From: HGM12587 sp964561705
GTDB taxonomy: Bacteria; Bacillota; Clostridia; Lachnospirales; Lachnospiraceae
Assembly: GCA_964561705.1 (NCBI GenBank)
Contig: CAZLQJ010000056.1
Location: forward strand, 1-11,436
Reading direction: 5' to 3'
Length of the DNA: 11,436 nucleotides
The translations under genes were made by a program, and so were the position numbers. This document shows, in pieces, positions 1 to 7,453 of this stretch (position 1 is its first letter; each line of letters opens with the position of its first letter). The notes beneath the pieces are model-generated. The model had not been told where the DNA came from and ran no database searches. It saw nothing but the letters and a program-made list of their open reading frames with translations.

Positions 1-3000
1 TCCATTCTGTAAAGGGTAGTTACTACCATGGCTCTTGACATATTTGCATTCGGTGAGAATTCATCCTGGAAACCTGACATCAGGCTGGTGTTGTATACAT
101 ACTGTACCGCATCCACATACCACTGATCTGTTACAACATCTGTAAACACTTCTGTTACAGGGTCTTTTTCTTCCGGTTTGATTTCCGGTAAACTTGGTTT
201 CTCTTCCGGTTTTTTCTTCAGAGAAGAAATTGCTGTTTCCAGGGATGCTTTTGCTGCATTTACTGCTTCCTGAGTTGCATCCGCCTTCTCATTTACTGCC
301 TTTGCGTCTGCCAACACAGTTTTGAAAGATGCCCAGCTGTCTGCTGCATAGTCAGCTTCTTTCAATCCTTCTGCTCTTGTAATTACTTCTGCAAGTGCTG
401 TTTTATCAACTTTTCTTATAAGGTTTGCAATTGCCGTTTCCAGGGCTGCTTTTGCTGCATTTACTGCTTCCTGAGTTGCATCCGCTTTCTCATTTACTGC
501 CTTTGCGTCTGCCAGCACAGTTTTGAAAGATGCCCAGCTGTCTGCTGCATAGTCAGCTTCTTTCAATCCTTCTGCTCTTGTAATTACTTCTGCAAGTGCT
601 GTTTTATCAACTGGCGCTTTCTCATAAGTAATTTCAAATTTGTCAAGCTGTGGTGCATCGTGTTCACCTGCTGCAATTGTTAATTTTCCTTTTCCTGCTG
701 CTACAACTTCTAAAGTAATATCTGCAGTATGAACGACATTATCTTTTGCATCATTTGCACCCATGATCACGTCGCCGGCCATGATCTTGCCTTCAGCTTC
801 AGACCATGAGAATCCGTTCTGTGTATTGCCGCTGCGGAATGTTACCGTCACTTTATAAGTTCCGGCTGCCGGTGCATTGTAATAGAGAACTGCGGAATCT
901 CCATTATTCATAGAGTTTACAAATTTTCCATTGCTAGCCCATTCTCCAGCTTTCACTTCTAATGGCCATTGTTCATTTGTTCCTGTGTTATGAAGTTCCA
1001 GATATTCTGCTTCCAGAGTCTTTGAGCTTCCCACAACATTCGGGAAGTTAAATCTCTTATTTTCTGTATATGGATTACCATCATCCGCCGGATCTGTATC
1101 GAATCCATAAATAGCAATTTTCTTTGCAGCTACGTGACTGTCTCCTGTACAGCTTACAGAAGTAATTGTAATACGTACATGTGTTGCTTCTGCAGCCTCG
1201 TCTAACTGAATGGTCTGTGTATCTGTTGTATTTGCCAACTGACCGGTTTTTACAACTGTATAATCAGCATCTGTCGGTGTTGCTGTCGGATCTTCCAGAT
1301 TTGCTACCGATACAGTGTAATCCTTGATGATACCCATCGTACCTCTTGGTGTATATTCGATATGATCCACATAGAATACCTGATCAAATCCTGTTTCGAT
1401 CCAAATTGGTGTGGATGTACTAGGTTTTCCATCTTCTGCGATTTCATGGCTGCCCTTCTGATCGAAGTTCAGATAACGTGAATGCCACCAATGTCCTTCA
1501 TCATCAAATGCCCATGCTGCCTTACCATCATTGGTCCATGCTGCCGGCCACTGTTCAGAGTTTGCTCTTGCATTTTCTGCCAGGACAGTCTGATCAAATT
1601 TCTTAGCACTTAAAGCGCCTTTTTCAATCGTTACTTCTTTGGTTGCTGTAAGGCTTGCATTTTCTTGATCCGTTGCTGTAATCACTACAACGCCTTCACT
1701 TACAGCTGTCAGTAAACCGTTTTCATCAATGGTTGCAACTGCTTCCTTGTCAACAGACCAGGTAACACCTGCCCCCTGTGCTCCTGATGGTAAGTAAGAT
1801 ACACTAAACTGTGATGTCTTGCCTTCATTCAGATTGATGCTGTCTGCACCAGTGATTTCAATTGCTTCAGGTTTTACATTGTGTACAAATTCAAATGCAT
1901 CCAAAGAAACCTTGCTCTGTTTTACAACGATTGTTACAATATGGAGTCCTTCTTCAACAGTTTTTTCCACTAAAGTCTGCTGACGCTGGCAGGATGCTGC
2001 ATTGGTATCTACATTTTCCTGTACTAAGGTTCCATCAATATACAGATCAAAGGTATGACAATCTGTATTTTTCATACCGATTACACGGATTGTGTTTCCA
2101 TAGAAGAAGAATTCTGCTGTTGCACCTGGAGTTGTACAATATTTTTCTGTACCAAGGTACTGTGCTGCTTCAGACCAATTTCCCCATGCAGAAGAATAAG
2201 TAATTCTTGAATCACGATCATCAATCTTTCCTGCAAGTGCTACTTGCGATGGAGTGATTGCAGCTCCCATCTCGCCTTCTTTGATTTCTCCATCTTCATT
2301 TTTTCCTGATGTAGAAATCTTATAGTTTGTTCCTTCTTCATAATCTTCAATGATAACTAACGTAGTTTCCGTAGTTTCCATTAATTGATAATCTTTTCCA
2401 TTTTTAGATTCATATACATTATATGATTCTGCACCAGCGACTGCATCAAAGCTCAAGAGTGCATCTGTTTTATAGTAAGCTGCTGTCGCATTTTCCGGTG
2501 CATCCAAAGGTTTGTTTGGAATATTTGTAACTGTATAAGTTTTTCCTTCTTCCGTAGCAAAACTGATACGTGTATTGTTTACCTTTTTAACTTCTACAGT
2601 GTTTCCATCCTGATCTGTTACAACAACTTCTGCTTCTGCAATTGTTGGATAGTTCACAACACATTCATTGCCATTCTTAGAGAGAATGGTCACATTTTTC
2701 AGGTTTCTGTCTTCCCAAGACATGCTGACTTCGAAATTACCGCGAGCTACCAATCCTTCAACGCTTCCGTCTGTCCATACATCCGGAAGTGCCGGAAGAA
2801 GATTGATATATCCAACGTTGCTCTGCATTAACATTTCAGACACACCTGAAGTATAACCGAAGTTACCATCAATCTGGTATGGAGAATGTGTATCCCAAAG
2901 ATTTGTTAAAATACCGCTGTCAAACAGATCTCCAATCAGTTTATAGGCATGATTTCCATCACCAACTCTAGCCCAGCTGTTGATTCTCTGTCCCATACCC

Positions 3001-5096
3001 CAGCCGGTTGTTTTATCCATACGGTTAGCCAATGAAACTTTTGCCGCTTCTAACCATTCCGGTGTTTCAAAGGAAATAAGGTCACCTGGGAAAAGACCCA
3101 GAAGGTGTGACATATGTCTATGACCGGTAGCGCCTGATGCAACACTGTTTAAGGTTGTTTCGGTATACCACTCTTTGATCTGTCCATCTTCACCGATCTC
3201 GATAGGTCCCTTTAACTTCGACTGTTTTGTCTTCCATTCAGCAACTTTTTCTTCATCTACGTCTAATGTTTCAGCTGCTGTGATCGTATCCTCATATAAC
3301 TGCCAGATCAGTGTCTGTTCATAGGTATTACCTGCTGTACGAGGACCATGTTCCGGTGAATATGCCGGTGAAGATACCAGGTTTCCATCTGCATCTTCAA
3401 TAAGCATCTGATCATAAAGGGTCGCTTCTTCCTTCATCATCGGATAAATGTATTTTTCCATGAATTCTACATCGCCGGTATATTCATAATATTCCCAACA
3501 GTTCTGTAAGATCCATGGCACTGCTGCCGGTGACCATCCCCAGGAGAAATCCCATCCCGGACAGGTCCAGCCAAATGGGTTGTTCTGTGTATGAGCCATG
3601 AAACCATTTTCCGGATGTTCTTCATCTGTAACAATTCCTGCATAAATTGCTGCTGTCACACGTCCCGGTTCTCTTAAAGAATCAATGTAGTTGATCAATG
3701 GAAGTGCACATTCTGCCATATTGGTAGAATAGGTCGGCCAGTAGTTCATCTGAAGGTTAACATTCATATGATAGTCTGCATGCCATGCAGAGTTGTTTGC
3801 ACCAACCCAGATTCCCTGTAAGTTTGACGGAAGTGTTTCTCTGGAAGGATCATCTTCCGGTGTCTCTCTGGAGGACTCAATCGTCAAGAAACGTCCATAC
3901 TGGAAGAGCATGATTTCCAAATAGCGTCTTTCTGCCTCTGTCGCTCTTCCGGCCTTGTAGTCATTCAGAAGTTCATTTGTAGTCTTCTCAGGAACTTCCT
4001 GTCCCAGATTTAATTCTACACGCCCAAAGATATGATCATAATCTGTGATATGATCTTCTTTCAGTTTGTCATAAGTCTTCGCTGCTGCTTTTGTAACATA
4101 AGCTTCGACTCTCTTAGAAACGTCTGAAGCCACTTCCCCTGTACGATAGTTTGGATAAACATTTTTATAATCTGTACCAATGGAAGTGATGATTGTTACA
4201 GTTTTTGCATTTGCAACGGATACCGTTTTTTCATTATCTGTAACGGTACCATCTGCAAGAACCTGTGTATGGGATGAGAAGATCATACCATTATCATCCA
4301 GGTCACCTAAAATAGAGATTTTACCGTCCTTTACGGTTGTATCCCATTCTCTTGTATAGGAACCTGCTGAAGGATTGTTGCTTCCGCCGCCCTTTTCGTT
4401 ATCCGGCTTAACATCAACAGTTACATTGATGGCAGCTGAATCTGCTGTAATTTGAGTTACCAGAACGTTGTCCGGGTAACTTACGAAGTTTTCTCTGGTA
4501 TAATGTACACCATTGACATCATATTCTACGCCTGCAACTGCAGTACGAAGATCTAAAGTTCTTTCATAATTGCTGTATGTACTCGTTCCGCCATAATTGA
4601 AATCAAGATACATATTTCCATAGCTTAAGTAATAGCCGTATCCGTTCACACCGGCATCATCAGACACACCTACCAGCTGATTACATAAGATACTTGCTTC
4701 AGAATCTTTTCCTTGTGCAAAGAGATCCTGGATCTGTTTCATAACGGCACCATTCTGCCCCTTGTTTTCCAGGTTACCGCCATTGTAGTCTCTGCCTTCT
4801 GCAGGACCGCCAGACCAGAGGGATTTTTCATTTAACTGAATACGTTCACGTGTTACCCCTCCAAAAACACTGGCACCAATACCGCTGTTTCCCAGTGGTA
4901 AAGACCATTTTTCCCAACCGTCATAGCTGTCCGCTGCCGGGCTGGAATAGCGAAGCTTCAGCTCTGTTTCCGTAACAGCATCTAAAGTTTCAGCCTTTTC
5001 TTCCGCATTTACAGCAAGTGATGTAGGCAATGTAGATGTCACCATCGCCGCTGCACATGCAAGCGCGATCATACGCTTTACATTTTTGCTTCTCAT
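1..5096 (-). CDS. Secreted multidomain GH95-family glycosidase (alpha-L-fucosidase type) with SLH anchor, partial at its C-terminus
   Basis: An open frame of 1,698 codons runs from ATG at 5096 to the left edge without a stop, so the C-terminus lies outside the window. An AGGGAG ribosome site about 7 nt upstream supports the start. Residues 1-31 form a signal peptide (basic N-terminus, Ala-rich core, VNA|EE cleavage). About 46-305 is the N-terminal beta-sandwich of GH95, followed by a helical linker and an (alpha/alpha)6 barrel ending near 755. Visible motifs are NVNLQMNYW (N445, N447), SPEHGP (E582), HRHMSHL (659-665) and QIDGNFG (D743). By motif order these match the Asn/Asn/Glu/Asp set known from Bifidobacterium AfcA. 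A C-terminal beta domain reaches about 850. Accessory parts follow: Fn3-like (865-950), a CBM-like sandwich (957-1070), Big_2 (1075-1159), F5/8-C/CBM32-like (1160-1333), CBM35/6-like (1360-1493), two FIVAR units (1496-1623), a Pro/Glu/Lys linker, and an SLH motif (1651-1698). The family hydrolyses terminal alpha-1,2-L-fucose with inversion; some members act on alpha-L-galactose. Surface attachment is inferred. Confidence 0.93.
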   Translation of the reverse strand, partial: MRSKNVKRMIALACAAAMVTSTLPTSLAVNAEEKAETLDAVTETELKLRYSSPAADSYDGWEKWSLPLGNSGIGASVFGGVTRERIQLNEKSLWSGGPAEGRDYNGGNLENKGQNGAVMKQIQDLFAQGKDSEASILCNQLVGVSDDAGVNGYGYYLSYGNMYLDFNYGGTSTYSNYERTLDLRTAVAGVEYDVNGVHYTRENFVSYPDNVLVTQITADSAAINVTVDVKPDNEKGGGSNNPSAGSYTREWDTTVKDGKISILGDLDDNGMIFSSHTQVLADGTVTDNEKTVSVANAKTVTIITSIGTDYKNVYPNYRTGEVASDVSKRVEAYVTKAAAKTYDKLKEDHITDYDHIFGRVELNLGQEVPEKTTNELLNDYKAGRATEAERRYLEIMLFQYGRFLTIESSRETPEDDPSRETLPSNLQGIWVGANNSAWHADYHMNVNLQMNYWPTYSTNMAECALPLINYIDSLREPGRVTAAIYAGIVTDEEHPENGFMAHTQNNPFGWTCPGWDFSWGWSPAAVPWILQNCWEYYEYTGDVEFMEKYIYPMMKEEATLYDQMLIEDADGNLVSSPAYSPEHGPRTAGNTYEQTLIWQLYEDTITAAETLDVDEEKVAEWKTKQSKLKGPIEIGEDGQIKEWYTETTLNSVASGATGHRHMSHLLGLFPGDLISFETPEWLEAAKVSLANRMDKTTGWGMGQRINSWARVGDGNHAYKLIGDLFDSGILTNLWDTHSPYQIDGNFGYTSGVSEMLMQSNVGYINLLPALPDVWTDGSVEGLVARGNFEVSMSWEDRNLKNVTILSKNGNECVVNYPTIAEAEVVVTDQDGNTVEVKKVNNTRISFATEEGKTYTVTNIPNKPLDAPENATAAYYKTDALLSFDAVAGAESYNVYESKNGKDYQLMETTETTLVIIEDYEEGTNYKISTSGKNEDGEIKEGEMGAAITPSQVALAGKIDDRDSRITYSSAWGNWSEAAQYLGTEKYCTTPGATAEFFFYGNTIRVIGMKNTDCHTFDLYIDGTLVQENVDTNAASCQRQQTLVEKTVEEGLHIVTIVVKQSKVSLDAFEFVHNVKPEAIEITGADSINLNEGKTSQFSVSYLPSGAQGAGVTWSVDKEAVATIDENGLLTAVSEGVVVITATDQENASLTATKEVTIEKGALSAKKFDQTVLAENARANSEQWPAAWTNDGKAAWAFDDEGHWWHSRYLNFDQKGSHEIAEDGKPSTSTPIWIETGFDQVFYVDHIEYTPRGTMGIIKDYTVSVANLEDPTATPTDADYTVVKTGQLANTTDTQTIQLDEAAEATHVRITITSVSCTGDSHVAAKKIAIYGFDTDPADDGNPYTENKRFNFPNVVGSSKTLEAEYLELHNTGTNEQWPLEVKAGEWASNGKFVNSMNNGDSAVLYYNAPAAGTYKVTVTFRSGNTQNGFSWSEAEGKIMAGDVIMGANDAKDNVVHTADITLEVVAAGKGKLTIAAGEHDAPQLDKFEITYEKAPVDKTALAEVITRAEGLKEADYAADSWASFKTVLADAKAVNEKADATQEAVNAAKAALETAIANLIRKVDKTALAEVITRAEGLKEADYAADSWASFKTVLADAKAVNEKADATQEAVNAAKASLETAISSLKKKPEEKPSLPEIKPEEKDPVTEVFTDVVTDQWYVDAVQYVYNTSLMSGFQDEFSPNANMSRAMVVTTLYRM
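228..612 (-). repeat. Two near-identical direct repeats encoding FIVAR modules
   Basis: Copies at 228-411 and 429-612 are aligned at an offset of exactly 201 bases (67 codons). By eye they differ at only four of 184 positions. Each encodes a helical module of about 61 residues that begins VDKTALAEVITRAEGLKEAD and ends in an Ala-rich helix. The pattern fits FIVAR domains, which act as spacers or stalks in surface proteins. The copies are in frame inside the GH95 gene, just before the Pro/Glu linker and SLH anchor. Near-identity at the DNA level points to recent duplication or gene conversion. It also makes copy number prone to change by recombination or to mis-assembly. Confidence 0.9.
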
Positions 5097-5121
5097 ATTT
5101 TTCTCCCTTCATAAATACTCC

Positions 5122-5143
5122 TATCGCTTATTTTCAAGCGATA
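5122..5143. promoter_or_regulatory. Perfect 8-bp inverted repeat in the 5' region of the GH95 gene
   Basis: TATCGCTT (5122-5129) and AAGCGATA (5136-5143) are perfect reverse complements around a 6-nt spacer. The element ends about 25 nt upstream of the GH95 start codon, just before the ribosome site. No U-tract follows on either strand, so it is not a terminator. It could be an operator for a sugar-responsive regulator, or a 5'-UTR hairpin affecting translation or mRNA stability. I cannot name the factor. Confidence 0.5.
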
Positions 5144-5253
5144 ATAAATAACCCCTGTTTCATAATAGTTTCCCAGTTATTCGTTTCACTTCTAACTCTA
5201 ACATATTTTCACATATTTTTCATCCTATTTTTTTATATTTTGTCAATTATCAC

Positions 5254-5282
5254 TTGATTTTACATTTTTCAGGTGCTATACT
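5254..5282 (+). promoter_or_regulatory. Candidate sigma-A promoter of queT
   Basis: TTGATT (5254-5259) and TATACT (5277-5282) are separated by exactly 17 nt. They match the vegetative consensus at 4 of 6 and 5 of 6 positions. Transcription would start near 5288, giving a leader of about 114 nt before the queT start codon. That fits the structured leader described separately. Confidence 0.65.
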
Positions 5283-5287
5283 TTCAG

Positions 5288-5402
5288 ACGCTGTCAAACA
5301 GCCGTGTGTTCGAAACCATCCACACGTAATGCTGAGATCCTTTGTGGATCCACATTCATAGGAAAGTATTTCCTATGAAAATAAAACTAAGGAGAACAAA
5401 AT
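5288..5402 (+). ncRNA. Structured queT leader, candidate queuosine-precursor (preQ1-type) riboswitch
   Basis: Several helices can be drawn. One is GCTGT/ACAGC (5290-5294 with 5298-5302). Another is CGTGTG/CACACG (5303-5308 with 5321-5326) around a 12-nt loop. A third is GATCC/GGATC (5336-5340 with 5346-5350). The last is a perfect 11-bp hairpin, 5355-5365 with 5369-5379, closing a 3-nt loop. Competing pairings exist: CAGC 5299-5302 with GCTG 5331-5334, and ATCCAC 5318-5323 with GTGGAT 5344-5349. TCCTT at 5338-5342 is complementary to the AAGGA of the ribosome site (5389-5393). The tail AAAACTAAGGAG resembles the 3' end of preQ1-I elements, but the hairpin loop before it has no C for ligand pairing, so class I does not fit. 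queT genes are known to sit behind preQ1 riboswitches of more than one class. Class assignment and ligand are inference. Confidence 0.45.
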
Positions 5403-5885
5403 ATGAGAACAAAACGTGTAACATGGATCACCCAAGCGGCCATGATTGCAGCCCTTTACGTGGTGTTGACCCTGTTGATCAGTGTTTTTCAGCTGGCAAG
5501 CGGTGCTGTTCAGGTAAGGATTTCCGAAGTGCTGACTGTACTTCCAGCCTTTACACCTGCTGCTGTTCCGGGACTTTTTCTCGGATGCCTGATCAGCAAT
5601 CTGATCACCGGTGCACTTCCTATGGATGTGCTGTTTGGAAGTTTTGCAACCCTTTTGGGCGCTTTCGGAACCTATCTTCTCCGGAAACACAAATGGGCTG
5701 TGGCAATTCCTCCCATCCTTTCCAACACCTTGATCGTACCTATGGTTCTGGCCTATGTCTATGATCTTCCGGAAGGCATTCCTTATCTGATGCTGACGGT
5801 AGGTGTCGGAGAAATCATTTCCTGCGGTATCCTCGGCATGCTCCTATACCGGACGCTTGCAAAGTATCGAAATGTTATTTTTTAA
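5403..5885 (+). CDS. queT: QueT family ECF transporter substrate-binding subunit (queuosine precursor uptake)
   Basis: A 160-residue membrane protein with about five hydrophobic segments (near 8-30, 45-68, 74-93, 98-120, 127-150). The family-like blocks VRISEVLTVLPAFTPAAVPG (38-57), DVLFGSFATLLGAFGTYLL (75-93) and GVGEIISCGILG (134-145) match my knowledge of QueT. QueT is the S-component of an energy-coupling factor transporter that imports a queuosine precursor such as preQ1/preQ0 or queuine. It would work with the shared EcfA/A'/T module, which is not in this window. The start is supported by AAGGAG (5389-5394) with 8-nt spacing. It is transcribed alone, divergent from the GH95 gene and convergent with galT. 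Length is normal for the family. The structured leader suggests control by its own substrate. The exact substrate is not provable from sequence. Confidence 0.85.
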   Translation: MRTKRVTWITQAAMIAALYVVLTLLISVFQLASGAVQVRISEVLTVLPAFTPAAVPGLFLGCLISNLITGALPMDVLFGSFATLLGAFGTYLLRKHKWAVAIPPILSNTLIVPMVLAYVYDLPEGIPYLMLTVGVGEIISCGILGMLLYRTLAKYRNVIF

Positions 5886-5891
5886 AACCAA

Positions 5892-5927
5892 AACCCCTCT
5901 GCCGGATGGATCTCCGGTGGAGGGGTT
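5892..5927. terminator. Bidirectional Rho-independent terminator between queT and galT
   Basis: AACCCCTC (5892-5899) pairs with GAGGGGTT (5920-5927). Two G-U pairs and a CCGG/CCGG extension give a stem of about 14 bp around an 8-nt loop. T-rich sequence follows on the plus strand (CTTTCATTTT), and TTTGGTTTT follows on the minus strand. The hairpin starts 7 nt after the queT stop and lies 20 nt past the galT stop, so it can end both convergent units. Confidence 0.88.
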
Positions 5928-5946
5928 CTTTCATTTTCTCATTCTA

Positions 5947-7440
5947 TTATGCAATCACATTGATAAATCTGTCGAATGCTTTTCTGCCTTCTTCTGTGCG
6001 TTTATAAACTCCCGCACATTCCAATACTTTGGCAAATACCTTTCCGATTTCTTCCTGAACGATAGAATGGATATTTTCTGCAGTTACCTCATTTTCTGCC
6101 ATCCACTTTTCTGCCCAGTCGGCATGCTTCTCAAGAACTTCATCCTGACGGAGATCTTTTCCTGCCAGAACAGCTTCTTCTAAAAGTGCCATTTCCGTTT
6201 TCAGTCTCGCCGGAAGGATTGCAAGTCCCATGACCTCAATCAGACCGATATTTTCCTTTTTAATATGATGATACTGGCTGTGCGGATGGTAAACACCCAT
6301 CGGATGTTCTTCTGTCGTAATGTTGTTACGCAGCACCAGATCTAATTCCAGCATATCGTCTCTCATTCTCGCGATCGGCGTAATGGTATTATGCGGCGTT
6401 CCATCTGTTTCGCTGAAAATAAAGGCTTCTTCATCCGTATAAGCTCTCCAGGTTCTCAAAATATGATCTGCAGCTTCCGCCATCTCGGTCAGATCTTTTC
6501 CCTGCAGACGAATTACAGACATTGGCCAATTCACAATACCAGCTGTAATATTTGGCCAGTTTTTCATTTCAAACATTTTTTCGTATGGTGCCTTTGCCAT
6601 TGCAAACACATAGCCACCGCCCTGGAAATGATCATGGCTTAAGATTGACCCTCCTACGATTGGAAGATCCGCATTGGAGCCTGCTGTATAATGCGGGAAT
6701 TTTTCCACAAAACCTAACAGTTTTCTGAAAACTGCCTTGTCAATCTTCATTGGAATATGTTCTTTGTTAAAAATGATACAGTGTTCATTATAATAAACAT
6801 ACGGAGAATACTGTAAGTAATAGTCATCTCCATCCAGTGTCATCGGAACGATTCTGTGATTCTGACGCGCCGGATGACTGAAATGTCCTGCATATCCTTC
6901 GTTTTCTTTACACAGCAGACAGCTTGGATAGCCGGTTGCTTTTGCCTTTCCTGCCTTTGCAATATCTCTTGGATCCTTTTCCGGTTTGGAAAGATTGATA
7001 CTGATATCAATCGGACCATATTCTGTCTGCGTAACCCATTTTTCATCTTTTACAATACGATCCTTACGGATATAGTTTGTAGCCTGGCTGAAGGCATAGT
7101 AATAATCTGTGGCTTCTTTCGGGGATTTCTCATATTTTTCTGCAAAAGTTCTCTGTACCACAGATGGCGGCGGTGTCAGAAGACCCATGATCTTTGTATC
7201 AAAAAGATCTTTCATGGTAATGGTATCTTCTTCCATGATTCCTTTTTCGTGTGCATATGCCATCAGATCTTCTAAAATCTCATGAACCGGTCTAGGTTCC
7301 CCCGTAAAATCTGATGTTTTATATTCATTTAATTCGAACAGTTCCAGCAGACGGTTCTTTGTATATGCCACATCTACAGGATCCACCAGCCCGCATTTTA
7401 CACCATAGCAGACCAGTTCATCAATCAATCTATCAATCAT
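5947..7440 (-). CDS. galT: Galactose-1-phosphate uridylyltransferase, type 2 (Firmicutes form)
   Basis: A 497-residue protein of the long GalT class found in Firmicutes. It swaps UMP between UDP-glucose and galactose-1-phosphate, giving UDP-galactose and glucose-1-phosphate in the Leloir pathway. The catalytic histidine motif is SHDHFQGG at 268-275, with H269 and H271. A CLLC pair (C174, C177) lies upstream and may bind metal. An in-frame ATG at 7518 would lengthen the protein by 26 residues inside galE. I chose ATG 7440 because AGGAG sits about 10 nt before it and MIDRLIDELV is a typical family N-terminus. That ribosome site overlaps the galE stop codon (TAGGAG), and the gap between the genes is 13 nt, so translation is probably coupled. 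It is the last gene of galK-galE-galT and is followed by a strong terminator. Confidence 0.95.
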   Translation of the reverse strand: MIDRLIDELVCYGVKCGLVDPVDVAYTKNRLLELFELNEYKTSDFTGEPRPVHEILEDLMAYAHEKGIMEEDTITMKDLFDTKIMGLLTPPPSVVQRTFAEKYEKSPKEATDYYYAFSQATNYIRKDRIVKDEKWVTQTEYGPIDISINLSKPEKDPRDIAKAGKAKATGYPSCLLCKENEGYAGHFSHPARQNHRIVPMTLDGDDYYLQYSPYVYYNEHCIIFNKEHIPMKIDKAVFRKLLGFVEKFPHYTAGSNADLPIVGGSILSHDHFQGGGYVFAMAKAPYEKMFEMKNWPNITAGIVNWPMSVIRLQGKDLTEMAEAADHILRTWRAYTDEEAFIFSETDGTPHNTITPIARMRDDMLELDLVLRNNITTEEHPMGVYHPHSQYHHIKKENIGLIEVMGLAILPARLKTEMALLEEAVLAGKDLRQDEVLEKHADWAEKWMAENEVTAENIHSIVQEEIGKVFAKVLECAGVYKRTEEGRKAFDRFINVIA

Positions 7441-7453
7441 GTCTCTTTTTCTC

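Larger units (their letters stand above)
5097..5402. other. Divergent intergenic region between the GH95 gene and queT
   Basis: This 306-base stretch holds no gene. The half next to the GH95 gene (about 5110-5250) is strongly AT-rich and contains one perfect inverted repeat. A good plus-strand promoter lies at 5254-5282, followed by a structured leader up to queT. For the GH95 gene I cannot assign a promoter. A perfect TTGACA on the minus strand (5246-5241) has no convincing -10 at 16-18 nt, and a TATTAT at 5167-5162 has only a weak -35 partner. The GH95 transcript probably starts in this region with an untranslated leader, but the start point is unknown. Confidence 0.7.

Noticed and set aside
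228..612. The direct repeats as a CRISPR array or insertion-sequence ends
   Set aside because: Only two long copies, in frame within a protein gene and encoding a known module type. No short repeat-spacer pattern, and no transposase or inverted ends.
1862..2203. A 113-codon plus-strand frame
   Set aside because: It is antisense inside the GH95 coding sequence, with no ribosome site and low-information composition. The minus-strand frame is clearly the gene.
5241..5246. A perfect minus-strand TTGACA as the -35 box of the GH95 gene
   Set aside because: At 16-18 nt spacing the next hexamers (such as ATGAAA) do not resemble a -10 box. TAGGAT is only 13 nt away. Probably chance in AT-rich DNA.
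5036..5257. A 73-codon plus-strand frame with a hydrophobic C-terminal half
   Set aside because: It starts antisense within the GH95 signal peptide region and runs through AT-rich intergenic DNA, where T-rich codons give hydrophobic residues by chance. No ribosome site or recognisable family.
5355..5394. A classical preQ1-I aptamer formed by the last hairpin and the AAAACTAAGG tail
   Set aside because: The tail fits, but the hairpin loop contains no C for ligand pairing and no UAG to pair with CUA. The stem is also too long. The whole leader is kept as a candidate of unresolved class.
5342..5764. A 140-codon plus-strand frame overlapping queT
   Set aside because: It is the wrong frame of queT: Cys/Ser-rich with no family match. 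The queT frame has a proper ribosome site and membrane segments.
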